A program made the translations under genes and the position numbers. This document shows, in pieces, positions 25,201 to 37,400 of a stretch of 64,000 nt of DNA. Under the pieces are notes generated by a model. That model saw nothing but the letters and a program-made list of their open reading frames with translations. It was not told the DNA's origin and searched no databases. Source of the stretch: Neospora caninum Liverpool (taxonomy: Eukaryota > Apicomplexa > Conoidasida > Eucoccidiorida > Sarcocystidae); contig NC_018390.1 of assembly GCF_000208865.1 (NCBI RefSeq), forward strand, positions 3,366,270 to 3,430,269, given 5' to 3'. Numbering within the stretch: the first letter of the stretch is position 1; each line of letters begins with the position of its first letter.

Positions 25201-26703
25201 AAAAGTATGGACAGCACAAGCATCCAACAGAGAATCAGCAAATGTATATATATATATATATATAAAGTCGGGTAGCGCGTTAAGCTCAATACCGCAAAAC
25301 GGTTCACACACGCACCAGCTCTATGGAGAGAAACCCCCCCACGGTGAAGATCTCGGTTGACGCGAGACATGGAAGAGTGGCGAGAACCTCAGTTGTTTTT
25401 GCTCTATGTGCAGTGTCCACGGGCTCAAGAAGCTTCTGTTTGTCTCTCGCGACACGGAATAGCGGAAACATCAGGAAATGCTGCATGTGCTTCGTTGCGT
25501 GAGATGACGTTTCCCAAGAACAGCGTGACCCCGCGGAGGCCGAAGCACGCGTATGCCAGTTTTGTGCGTGCTCCGATGCGTGCCTAAATTAAAGCATACC
25601 CCTTCGTATTCCTGACCGTCTTTTTCGCTCACTGTACAGCGGTTGATTCACGCAAAAAAACAAGGTTTATTTCTGCACATTTTGAGCATCTCTGCATATG
25701 CGGAACTGTGGTGGGAAATCGCAGATGTAGAAAACCGTGTTTCGTCCTCAGCGGCTCACCGCAGTCTCCAGGACTGAAGGAAGCTTGCACGCCTTCCAGG
25801 GAAAGAATTCGCTTCCTGGTTGGCTGAGCGACCGGCCGATTCACAAGATTTTTCAACGTCCTCCTGACGAAGCCATCGCCCGGAGTGACAACGTCCACTG
25901 CAACGAGCAGAAGGCAAAGAGGCACAGGACACGCTCACGATCCTCTCCAGTTGACGAGAAAGGCGCAGAACGCGAGAAGTGGACTTTCTGTCGAAAACCC
26001 AAGGTCTGCTCTCCTCAGAAGTCTTTTCCGCTCAAAACGGGACACCAAAGACCTCCGAGACACAGGCAGATGTGGGTATCTCCACATATATATATATATA
26101 CATATGCATATGCGGATATATAAAATACATGTGAGAGCAGGCGAAAAAGTGTCCCTGTGCAGTCGCAGGTGTCTACGTGGGGTGCCTGAGCATCAAGCCG
26201 GGCGAGGGAGAGGGTTCGCGTGAAAGGAGGCATATTTGGACCTACGCCCGGAGCAAGGAGCAGAACGTGGTGGGTACCGTTCGTTTCCTTTGCACGCGTA
26301 CAAACATGCGCGTGGAGTGAGGCGTACTTGTGAGGTCTTCGAAGCTGAGCGTGACGAGCGGGAGCCCGTCGTAGTGGTGAGAAGTTCCGTCGTCCGCACT
26401 GACACGGACGGGGCTTCCGAGTCCACTTTCTGCAGTTTCCCGGGGAACTCCATCGTCAGGCTGTCGAGACACTCCTTCTTCGAGGAGGCGGGCCTGCTCT
26501 CCGGGGTCGTCCACGGACGGATTCGACGCCTTCTTCACCTGAGAGCCGAGCGTCGCTGCAGCGCCAGGTGCGACTCGACTTGCGCGTGCTGGCCCATCTG
26601 CGGGAGGGGGTGCGCCCGGGGCGTCTGTTTGAGTCCCGTCGACGGCTTGGTAGACAGCAGGAAGAGAGCCTTGCGCTTCTGGACTGCCAGAGTGAGAATT
26701 CAT
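16266..26703 (-). CDS. ABCG-family half-transporter, 17 exons
   Basis: ATP-driven membrane exporter/flippase of the ABCG (White) type, with the nucleotide-binding domain before six membrane helices. Exons: 26703-26328, 25897-25760, 25139-24937, 24109-23979, 23568-23355, 22680-22336, 21948-21868, 21500-21400, 21197-20883, 20463-20397, 19899-19824, 19247-19163, 18871-18742, 18265-18158, 17528-17427, 16911-16835, 16329-16266. Phases match throughout, giving 870 aa. Walker [10 protein letters not shown] is at 176-184, signature ISGGEQ at 285-290, Walker B VVFADE with Asp309/Glu310, H-loop His342 (TIHQPSS). Membrane helices are near 615-633, 645-670, 695-718, 725-752, 758-777 and 838-862. A half-transporter must dimerise. 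The charged stretch 400-530 linking the two domains is long for the family. Sterol or lipid transport is the usual family role; the substrate is not visible. The exon 6 donor (GTCGCG) is the weakest junction. Confidence 0.92.
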
Positions 26704-28760
26704 CTTTTTTCAAGCGTTCAAAGGAGCAGAAGGCAGGGGTCCGAACCCCGGCGACGGAGACAGCTCTCGGGAGATATGCGGAGCGAGGAAAAGCGTAGGG
26801 CAGGACGCGAGAGACAAAGACCAGCGGTAGGTCAGAAGCAAAGCGGCCAGGAAGGTGTGCAGGCTGAAAGCTTGAGAGCGAGAGACAGAAAGGGTATGTG
26901 GATTCAGGCGGTCGCAGGAAGACAGCGGGTGGGCTTCTTCTGGGAGGGAGAGCCTTCCGGCGCGGCCACGACGCTCGTGCAGAGAGTTCGGGCACGGACG
27001 GCTCGAGATATATGGGACAGAAAATCGCCGGTGGTCAGGCTCCTCGACTTGTTCACGGCGAATGTGTAAAAAACGAAGCAAAACAAGACGGGGGCCGAGA
27101 TTACGAGAAGAGTCCAGGTCGAGTTGCCTGTGTCTGTCCAGGAACCCGCGCGAAAAAGCGGCGAGTCGCGCGCGACGGCGCTGGTTTCTCGTTGAGAAGA
27201 GGTTCCCCTTTTCGTCTCGCAAACAAAAAGTTCAAAGAGAGCCCGTTCGGTTGAAAGACACGGAACGAGGAGCTGGCGATTGGGCTCGTCCTCGCGGCGC
27301 TCGGCGGCTCGGCGGCTCGGCGGCTCGGCAGCTCGGCGGCTCGGCGGCTCGGCGGCTCGATCCGGAAGAAGACATCGATGAAACGTGTTCGCGGCCGTGC
27401 CGGAAGGAAAAGAGGAGAAAAGGGCGCGAGTCAGCGCGGCATGTCGCCAACGCGCCTCGTCGTGGGTATCGGTGGCGACGAAAAATTCGAAAACACGAAC
27501 GAGAAAACGGAACAGCGCAGGCGTTTTTCCTCGACACCCATGGAGGCGGGCACGGAGTGTCGGGGGAGGTCACTGGGCGGCCAAGTAGCTGTTAAACAGA
27601 GCCTCCATCCACCGGCAGGCATTCAACGTAGCTGCAACAAAAGAGGCTGGGAGAGAAAGGGAGACGAGCGAAAGATTGCTCTCTTTCACCACGAGATTGC
27701 ACATTCCCGTGTTTGGAGGACTGAATGGGAGTCCGGGTCGCCGGTTCGGCGCTCCTCGACAGCGCGCCGAGCGGAAAGAACAGTCGCGTGTGTGGACGGA
27801 TGCAAGGAAAGATTTGCTCCGAAGGAAGAACATCCCACGGTCGTGCATCAGAACCCACCCGCTCCTTAGAGCAGCAAAGATGGAAACACCGCGTCCTCCG
27901 GTACTGCCCAGTTTTCTCCGGAGCAAGAGACGGATTCACCCTCGGACGTCTCCGTTAGTCCGCACATTTTCACACGAAGACAAGCAAGGCGCCTCCCGTG
28001 ACAAAAAAGAGCGAGCGCGTGTTTGCGCGAGCAAAGTCGGGTCGATGAATGAAGACGCGGTGTTGTTCTCGCATAGTCACAGGGCCGACGGACCGTTCAA
28101 CAAGCTGCACACTGCCACAAATAGTCTATTACCCCGTAAGTGCATCGTTGACGGCCTGGTGCGGGAACTGTTAGAACGCACCGGACGGGCTGGGATGTCT
28201 CTGCCAATATCGAGACAAGCTGGTACGTCTGTGTGCGTATAAATGTGTATATATGTATATTCCAGTGGGTCCGAAATTGCCAAGCATGAAAAGTCCAACT
28301 TTTAACGGGCGTAGAGAGGAGTAGAGTTGCTTGCGCAACTGATCTAGTCTAGAACACGCCGCTGGTCACAAAGCAAATACTTGGAACAACTTTAGATCAG
28401 CTTTTCCCGTTCCTCTTCAGAGATCTCAGTCCCGTAGGAAGTCACCCGTGCAACAGTTGTGTTGGTAGTGCCGTGCAGAAACTCAGTCGGTGCCGAAAAA
28501 AAGGCGATGACTAAGAGCGACACCGATTCGCCCTTTTAAGCTGTGTCAAAAGAGTATCTTTGCCAATCGAGTTCGGCGGTGTTATTTCGATCGAACAGAA
28601 TCGGAATCAGAAGCTCGGTCGCGCAAACTAATGCCGTGAGGCGGATATGGACAGGCAGAAAGTCGTGGTCCTCTCTACGGAGAAGGTGACGCCTCTGAGA
28701 TTCTGGCCGCGTCGCCTCCAGGACAGAAAAGAGGTGCCAAAGGAAACAAGAGACAAAAGC
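26704..28760. other. Upstream region of ABCG gene, no gene recognised
   Basis: About 2 kb that should hold the ABCG 5' UTR and promoter, and on its right the region 3' of the nucleotidyltransferase gene. A (CGGCGGCT)n repeat lies at 27299-27359. Open frames of 60-180 codons occur on both strands; they are rich in Arg/Ser/Glu, as GC-rich noncoding DNA gives, and have no domain. A possible alternative terminal exon of the nucleotidyltransferase gene lies at 28536-28694 (see findings). Confidence 0.5.
27299..27359. repeat. 8-bp tandem repeat (CGGCGGCT)n
   Basis: About seven tandem copies of an 8-base unit, one with a single change (CAG for CGG). Because 8 is not a multiple of 3 the encoded peptide pattern rotates through three frames. 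Confidence 0.9.
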
Positions 28761-29331
28761 AGAGAGTTTGAAAGAAAGAAGAGCATTCGAGGGAGACAGG
28801 AGGGAGAAAAGAGATCCGCGTCCACCCCAGAAGTAGAGAGTTTGAAAGAAAGAAGAGCATTCGAGGGAGACAGGAGGGAGAAAAGAGGTCCGCGTCCGCC
28901 CCAGAAGTAGAGAGTTTGAAAGAAAGAAGAGCACTCGAGGGAAACAGGAGGGAGAAAAGAGGTCCGCGTCCATCCCAGAAGTAGAGAGTTTGAAAGAAAG
29001 AAGAGCATTCGAGGGAAACAGGAGGGAGAAAAGAGGTCCGCGTCCACCCCAGAAGTAGAGAGTTTGAAAGAAAGAAGAGCATTCGAGGGAAAAAGGAGGG
29101 AGAAAAGAGATCCGCGTCCGCCCCAGAAGTAGAGAGTTTGAAAGAAAGAAGAGCATTCGAGGGAAAAAGGAGGGAGAAAAGAGATCCGCGTCCGCCCCAG
29201 AAGTAGAGAGTTTGAAAGAAAGAAGAGCATTCGAGGGAAACAGGAGGGAGAAAAGAGATCCGCGTCCGCCCCAGAAGTAGAGAGTTTGAAAGAAAGAAGA
29301 GCATTCGAGGGAAACAGGAGGGAGAAAAGAG
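28761..29331. repeat. 74-bp minisatellite, ~7.7 copies
   Basis: Copies begin AGAGAGTTTGAAAGAAAG at 28761, 28835, 28909, 28983, 29057, 29131, 29205 and 29279, exactly 74 bases apart, the last one truncated. Copies differ by a few substitutions only (for example GAGACAGG/GAAACAGG/GAAAAAGG, and CCACCCC/CCGCCCC/CATCCC). The array starts within about 20 bases of the stop codon of the nucleotidyltransferase gene. All three minus-strand frames are open across it. Confidence 0.97.
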
Positions 29332-29348
29332 CTCCTCGTCTGTTGCAT

Positions 29349-32300
29349 CTATCTTTCAGAAAGTGAGGTGGCGTGTACAAAGGCTTCTTCCTTCTCTGTA
29401 CTCGGTTCAGCCAGTTCTTCCCGCATGAACCGGGCTGCGTCCGCTGTGAAACGGAGCATGTCTCTCTCTAGCACAGGGTCAAAAGGTCGGAACAGTGCCT
29501 CCAGCGCTTCCCGCCCGTCGCTTACTTGTATCCCTTCAGCTCTTCCTCTTTCGCGATCGTCCTCGCTAGCAAAAGCCAGAAGATGGGTAGCCCTCTTTAG
29601 TTCATAGCACAGACGATCCTGCTTCTCGAACTTTGGCTGTAGAACCTCCAATTCGCGGAACGGATCTTCCACGACAAATGTGCCGAACTGCAACATGTCC
29701 ATCCTCCTTCCTGTGTTCATAAACACAGACAAACGCTAGAAGAGCACAAGGGATCACGCATCTACGGGGTCAAGACATCGGATGACAAGGCGATTCGATG
29801 ACGCCTAGTGGACCCCTCGTAGTCCGGGAGAGACGGAAAAGGAATCGGTCCTACCCCTCGTCGAACAAGGTGCCGGAGCAGCGCGGCCGAAACGCGGGAA
29901 ATTCACACACTATGGAGAAAAGGGTAGAGAGGCTGTGATCTCCATTTTGTTGAAACTGCAGTAGTGCTTCGTGGGAGCACCAATCCGGTAGTAAGCTATA
30001 AGATAGGTAGCTAGTCTACCATATAAGATGTAAGTCGCTTGTGGAATACCACCTTTTCTGTCCGGATCTAAAAGTCTGCAGCTTTTTTGCCAAACCAGTC
30101 CTTGTTCACGCGCCAGAGGTCATTTCGCGGTCCTGACCCAACTCAAAGCAGGCGTTTCCCTCGATGCAGTCTCTACACTTCTCCGTCGAAATCATACTCG
30201 ACTGTGGGAATTATGCCGCGTCATTCCCCACGGGAAGCAGATGTGCCTTGTATAATGTGCGCGTTCAGTCCCCACCAGAGACTTGTTCTCTGTTTCGGTA
30301 TGAACCCCGTCCCGGCGAGGATCCACCGTGCAGATAAATACACGCTAAAATATGTATAATAGAAAAGTTTACGGAAATGCATATACCCAAAGACACCTTT
30401 ATGGGCGCGTCCCATGTACTGAGCACACGGAACCGGTATTCACGTCCTGCGCAGGGTTCACAAATCCCAATGTTCAATTGAGCGGAGCGCACGGCGAAAC
30501 AGAAAGGATTTCTCGTCGTAACTTACCGACAGCTGAGTACTTGTCCAGAAATGTCTTTCTGTGATCATCTCCGACTGCTTCCCAGTCCTGAAGCCACTGG
30601 CGTTGTTGGACAACGTGTGCGGGTGGTGTTTCTTCGTCCTCAAGAGCCGACCAGATCGTCTCGGCGGCAAGCGCCACGAGAAATTTGTGCGTGTCAGTAG
30701 AAAGCGACGAAGAGACGTCTCCCTTCACAATTGAGTGGCTATTTCGAGCCCTTTCTTGACGCCGGGGCGGCAGTGGTTGCCGAGGGATGATGGTGTTCAT
30801 AAGTTTCCATTGATGGCGGTGTATAGGCACCCTGGGATTCCCCATCCAAAGTGCCAAATCTATTTTCCGAAGGAATACACCTCGGTGAAGATCTGCAAAA
30901 CCTAACGCAAAAGGGAGACTCGCTCCATTAGGTCGACGCATTTTCAGTATTGATGCTCGCTCCCGGGGCTCTCGTCTCCACCAACACATTTCCTCTGTCG
31001 CCTCTTTCTCGACAGTTGGACTAGGTGACCATACACAATCGCCGGCCTTGGCCTTTGCAGTGGGCATACGAGTGGGAGGCGAGTTGTAGCGGAGTGAAAT
31101 GACATGAGAATAGGGATTGAACTCGTAGGCGTAAAAGCGGAAGAACTCGTAAAGAAGCTGTGCAAGAGCCCGCCCGCCGTCGATCGCGGCTGCGGCAGAA
31201 ATATTCGACGCCGGATCGACAGCGCCACTGCCTGAGCACATGACCCCAGACGAAAAGGAAGGGGACGACGGCGAGGAAATCGAGGAGGAATGGTTTCCGT
31301 CGGGACGCCACGCGCTCTGTCGAAGAGTTTCTTTCATGCGAGAGTTTGGTTGTTCCGGGGCAGAGACCCACGGATCAAGAAACCAACAATTGTCCACACC
31401 GTTCCAAAAATCCACCGCGGGCTCGGACATGTTAGCCTGTGTAGACATCCAGCACAGGGACAGAGTTCTGCAGAAGGGAGTGGTCCACCGCAGGGATATT
31501 TTGGTTCGGGCTCGACTGCCACACCAACATCGCTGTCACTTACAAAGACGGTCATCGTGTCTGTGATGTGCATCACGAGCAGATACGCTTCCCTGTCTAA
31601 TGAGAACTTTTGCCTACGTTTCCCCCACGGGCACCCCACCACACCTCTCAACACTTCACGTTCACCGCCGTTGACATTACCCGTTTTAGCATTTGAGGGA
31701 GAGGGCAAAGGAGGTTGTGAATCAGAGGCCGTTCTCGACAAGCCAGAAAGTGGAAAGCCATCAACAGCCAGGTGTAAGAGGAGAAGTAGCCTCGGTAAGC
31801 GTTTGCGATTCCTCGCCGTTGAGCCCAGACTTTCACAGCAGCAGCGAGAGTAAAGCTCAGCGGCGTCTGGGCTGCGAGACGGCAAATATAGCGAGAGTTC
31901 AAAATCGCGAGACGATTGCTGAACGAGACTTCTGCTTTCACAGGCTGCCAGGACCAGGTGCCCTTCCTGCGTGATGTCGACAAAGATCGAGCAAAAGTGC
32001 CATACAGAAAATCAATCCTACAAATTGGAACGCGAGCCTGATGAATGGTTTCAATTCCAACCACTTTGAGGCAAGACGGATGCTCGTTTTTTCTCTCGGA
32101 CGACTCTTCTGAGGCAGGCGGTGGTCCTTCACCTTCCTCTTCCTCTCCCTCGTTTCCTGATTCGAAATTTTCGTCAAGGCTCTGGGCGATTCTAATGCGT
32201 TCTAGAACCTCGCCAAGAAGTCGAACAGCTTTTTCTGCCTGTCCGTACTCTGTGTCGTGGCCGTGCCACGAAACCATGACTTCGTCGAGTTGATTCTTCA

Positions 32301-34428
32301 GATTTGCTTCTTCACAAGCAGAAATTCCGATGTCAGCAAGTCCACCGGATACCCTTCGTAGCTGCGTTGCGCTTCCAGCGAGAAGAACACATATATCAAC
32401 ATCGCTGGCGACTGTACAAAACCCATTGACGCATGAGCCGAACTGCCAAACCCACACCCCGCTTCCGTCCTCTTCAGGACACAGCGGTTTGCCGTCTCTC
32501 ATGTTTGAGTCTTCCTGCGTTTTTTCTCGCCGACTCCCAGTCGTGTGTGGTTGACTGCCCCACAGCCATCGGCACACGGAGGCGACAAAGTCGGTAGCAG
32601 TTTCGCGCGCTGCATTCATTTGCGCCGACACCTCAAACTCTTCATCCAGCACAGCGCTGAGCGCCTCAGATATTTCTTTTGCAGTTTCAGAATTAAGTCT
32701 TCTGGGAAGGCGCGACGAGCCATAACGCCTTAAAAGCGATGCGGCGTGGAACGGCCTCAGTGCCTCAGCAGCAGAAGACGTAACAGTCCTTGCCACGTCA
32801 AGATACCGTGTCTCTGCCGTAGCATCCGGAAACCTCACGGTGGCTCCGTCATTGCAGCCGAGCTCTCCACCGAGTGTCGTCTCCATACTTTTGTCTCCTC
32901 GTTTGAACGCGTGTTCTGCTTGAAGAAAGAGAGACATGACACCGAGTTTCAGTATAGTGGATCGGCCTGTGCTCGCCGTACCTCCACAGTTTCCGGCCGC
33001 AGATGCATTTCCTAGAGAAGACCATGTCTGTGAGCCGAGGAACCGAGCTGTTGCTTGGCGTTGCTGTCGGCGAAGAACCTGAAGTTCCTCTCGATGTGTG
33101 TAATGGATAAGGGAGTCAAAAGATTGAAGAAATTCAGTAGGGAAGACAACTGGGAAGCGTGGATCTCTCCAGACCATAAGGAGGCCCGGGAGAAGAAGTG
33201 ATTTCATTCCCAAGGATACATTAGATACTTCCTCACTGGTTTTGATACTGCGAGGAAAGAAGCAGTGTCCAACGAGTCCTGGAGATTTCGCCACGACGTC
33301 CCACAGAGCCCGGCCGCCGTGACTGTGTATCGAGCAAAACTGACGCTGAGTCAACGCAGCGCGGTTACATACACAGCAGGCGCAACAGAATCTCGAGGAA
33401 GTTTCATTTCCCAAAGATTCATTTTGCTGCAAACGTGTTGGGGTTCTGCCTTTGGCGAGGAACGCTACAGGATCTTCTAGTGTAATCGCCAGAGATGCCC
33501 ACGTCCGAAATAGAAGGTGGCAGAAAAAAGAGAGACAGGAGCGAACGAGATCAAGTTGGAATGCCTCTTTTTCGCTGGCAAATGGAGGCACTGAGGGCCA
33601 GAAGCTCGGATTGGTCCGGTTTCCCGACGCATAATTTTGCTCTGCTGCCTGCCTCCCATGGGTGAAGGCAGCAGGTTTAGGGACAGTGAGAATGCGACGA
33701 AGGATAGCGAAGAGAAATCGATCGACAGACACTGTGAAGCATCTGCGAATTACCTGTTGGATAGAGTTGTTTCGCGAGAAGATATGAAGAAGATTGCACA
33801 CGGCAACATCATTCAAATCCCAGTTGATCAGAAACAAAACGTCGTGCCACCACTGAAGACGTGTTCCTCCGCGTCTCCCCGTTTGCTTTACGTGTAATGA
33901 ACGACCGGAAGAGTCCTCTCGAATCAAAGAAGCGCAAGCAACGTCTCCCCTGCTAGAATGATCAGCATTCGTCTGCTGGAGGAGCTCCTGGCAAAGTTGC
34001 GAAGCCCTCTCCGGGGAGAGTACAAGTTTCTTATCTATACGTAGTTGCTGAGCCTCAGACAGTGGCAAGGCAGACTCATACGTTCCACTCTCCCCATAGG
34101 ACGAACTCCTCACTCCTGCATTCCCTCCCGCCGAAGAAGGCAACCGCACAAGATAGGGATGAGATGCACCGTAACTGCTTACGCTCCTGCTTGCAGCATA
34201 ATCAGCAAGTAGGTTCCCGTCAGAGTCCGAACGCAGGGCGATCGTAGCCTCCCGCTGGAGCAAGTCCAGAGCCGCGCAGAATATCTGCCGAAATTTGAAA
34301 GGTGTAGATTTCCGGACATTTCCACAGCAGCAGCAACAGCAGCAAGTGCCTATGAGAGTCGTCGCCTGACTGCCGGCAGCATGCTGAAGAGTACTGCTAA
34401 CCAAGTCGTGACACGCCAGCAGCCCCAT
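29349..34428 (-). CDS. Large non-canonical poly(A) polymerase / terminal uridylyltransferase
   Basis: Nucleotidyltransferase of the DNA-polymerase-beta superfamily that adds nucleotides to RNA 3' ends. Exons are 34428-31681, 31436-30527 and 29710-29349, phase-matched, 1339 aa. The catalytic motif FGS (663-665) with DVD (Asp676, Asp678) and the third carboxylate in CRIDF (Asp806) are present. The central region has SFSNRLAILNS and VKVWAQRRGI, as in Cid1/TUT-type enzymes. The PAP-associated domain follows in exon 2 (LLYEFFRFYAYEF) and exon 3 (FGTFVVEDPF). Unusual are the N-terminal extension of about 650 residues, with a poly-Cys run near residues 30-36, and an acidic low-complexity insert (about 750-785) between the second and third catalytic aspartates. 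The frame begins further up with TTG; the first ATG is chosen. RNA substrate, nucleotide choice and compartment cannot be read from the sequence. The stop at 29349 is preferred over a spliced alternative ending. Confidence 0.86.
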
Positions 34429-37400
34429 GACACAGAAGCGCAAGCAGGCAAATCAGGAGAGATAATAGGGAAGAGAATCCCGAAAAGTGGAGAGGGCCAG
34501 TGACAAAATAGTTTTGTGAGGACGCGCGCTTCACTAGCGGAGAACAAACAGAAACGGAGACGGAAAACCGAGAATCATACGGGAAGCGCGGGTAGGGGGC
34601 CATGTGCCGCTTATGTGGCACCACACGATCTTAGCCGGAAGAAGAAAGTGATAAAAATACAAGAGATGAACACGAATAGACCAAGGGAAAGCACTTTTTT
34701 AAAAGTGGCTTTCCTGCTTGTACATGTATAATGCGTACATGTGACAGCGTTTCGAAACATCCAACTTTCAACGCACAGCCAAAGATGCGTTGAAGAGGAC
34801 CGATCGGCCGATGGAGAGACTTCTTCCTCTGGATTAAAGGCGCATGCTGTTTGTCGCTGTTCGACTCATTGGACTTCCGTTTTCCATCTCTCGCTGACTC
34901 TGGTAACGGTGACGGCGCCTGGAATACCAAACTAATTGCCACATTCGGACTCGCGAGCGTTTTGCTCAACACCTGGCTATCCAGAATAAACATTCTTCGA
35001 GTCTTCACTTCCGCAACTTGACTCTGCGAGCCCAAGAAGAATCCTGAAACAGACCTTCTTTGCGGACACGTCATTCGTCATTGACGTACGAATCCGCGTG
35101 GACCGTTACAAGGACAGATGCAGTCAATCGGGATGCGCAGATAACTGAACTGAGCTCGCAGCCCTTGTTAGCCACACTCTCTGACATTATGATGAAGGAA
35201 GGCCTCCACACATGCTGGTTGTAAAAGGCACACCAAAACAGTAAACTTCCACTATGTCTATAGCTGCACATCGAAGCACGGTCTTCCGCCGTCTTCGAAA
35301 AGTTCGCTTCGTAGATGCCAAATAGGAAGCAAGAACAATTGGTACACGGGGAACAACCTTTTCACGGGGGAACACAGGTGAAGAAACAACCCATTCGGCG
35401 AGCTTCGTGTAGCAAATCAAAGAATGAGTAGCTTGGGTGTTCGACGGTGTCCGTATTGGTTGACTGCCACTGCTTTTCACTCTGTTGTCTGAGAGATGCA
35501 ACTTTACTTGGACCTTCGTATGCTCGTCGCTGGCGATTATACGAGGGAAATGAAACGGGAGAAACAGGGAAAGGGAAAACAAGACTAGCGAGACCGTGAG
35601 CAAAGTCGCGTGTGCCTCGGTCCTGGTGTGCCCGCGGGGAACACTCCGTTCACAAAGGCAAGAGACTACACGAATCGGTTTCTCACTGTTACATTCTCTA
35701 TGGGGATTTCCAAGCGTACCGTTCTACGTCCCTGAGCTGCACAGAAAACGCTTATCTGCAGCAGCCGAGTTTCAACTTCCGACGGCTCGGGAGATATTTA
35801 TAGGAGTCTGTCTCGCTTTGTGTGTATGCCCATTATTTTAAGTGAGTCGCTCATGCGTAGAGCACTGCCCGTGTGGACGGTCCACGGTGAAGGCAGATGG
35901 ACGGTTTTCTGCGTTTTCCTTGTTTGAACGCCAGAACCCCAACCAAAAAGTAAATGACTCCAACTGCTCGAAACGTGTAGTTACGGTTTGTGGTACTGCT
36001 TGACCAGTAATCTAATCGAAACTTGCCATAACGCCGGGCAACTTGAACGAAGGCGTCGCCAATGAACAAACATTACGAAAGGGCACTCTGGTGCGGAACG
36101 CGTTCCGATTTATTTCCGGTCAGGGTAACAGAGGCCCCTTCGAAGCTCAGCGCGACGTGTCACTGCAGAAGTCTAGACGGACCGTGGCTTTTTTCGCGTC
36201 ACTTGAGTTGGGATTGAATTTACTCGCCTCTTGCCTACCTGGTGTAACTTCTGCACTAACCACGACATACATGCTGTTTCGAAAGTTGCTCTGGATGCAG
36301 CTAGACGCCGCGCGCCGACGAGAGAGCAAACAAAACAGGAAACCGCTGTCTGGGTGGACACAGAACACTGTTGAGCTCCCACTCCCGCTGATCCACCGTC
36401 TCAACTGATGCTTTGCCGCCAACACTTCTTGCTCCTATCCCAAAATAAAAGATTCAGAAAGGTTTCTCAGTGTGGGCCACGCAGAGAAAGTCAAAATACG
36501 AATTTTCCTTCGTGTACGCTGCATGAGCCTCCCGGCCACACACTGTTGAATATACGGTACGGAGATTTACCAAAAGAGCTATCTGCATAAAAACAAAGAA
36601 CGTACAAACCTAATATCGGCGGGAGATGAAAAGATGCATTGAAAACGTGGCATGCAACTCTAGTTTCGTTGGGCACACAATGAGCTGACATTCTTTACTT
36701 TTTGTGCAAGTCCAGGCAGAAGCGCTCGGGTCCACGACCGCTAAAGTGTGCATTCTACGCGAGATCGACTCACCACAGACGTTTTGAAGACACACTTTAT
36801 ACAAAAGGAGGGAAGTAAACTTCTTTTTCTGGCGACCGGTTCCTACATGGGTTCCTGCGGTGTCGCGACCTGTGCAGCCGAGCAGACTGTCTAAGGGTGG
36901 GCTTCACAAAGGTCAAAACCTGGAGACTGCCATGCGCATCAAAGGAGCAGAAATGGCCTCCACATCACCGCTTCAGAAAACTCTTTATTGCGCAGAAAGC
37001 GAAAAAACCAACTCGCCTGGTTGTAACATGTTACCATCCTGTCAAACACAACAGGTGGTAGTTTCTATGAGGAGCGGACTCGTGGAACTGGAACGGCGGC
37101 TTCTGTCTAGCCTCGTTTCTCGCCACGCCCGTGTGGGAATTTCGCAACTGAATCGTCAAGGCTGTGGACAAAGCGTGTATCCTTGTCCTGCTAAAGACGG
37201 GACAACTCGGACGGAATGTCGCGAACGCGGCTCCGCGGAAAATGCGCACTTTCCCCGTCTTACCTTTTTGTACAACCTGCCGGACTGCAGCACACAACAC
37301 GGCCGCCCGTGCATGCATGTCGTGTTGATGAGAAAAGGAATGGAACCCGACAGACTTTGTCGGGTGCGGTGGACAGCTGAGCCATCGTTCGCACTGTTCA

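Noticed and set aside
26899..27869. Basic plus-strand frames upstream of the ABCG gene
   Set aside because: Arg/Glu/Lys-rich composition typical of GC-rich noncoding DNA; partly generated by the 8-bp repeat.
28536..29380. Leu/Phe/Ser-rich minus-strand proteins of 209-270 codons
   Set aside because: They are the 74-bp minisatellite read in its three frames; only a short segment outside the array might be a real exon.
34429..34443. Start of the nucleotidyltransferase at a TTG codon five codons further upstream
   Set aside because: Non-ATG initiation is not expected for a eukaryotic nuclear gene; the ATG at 34428 is used.
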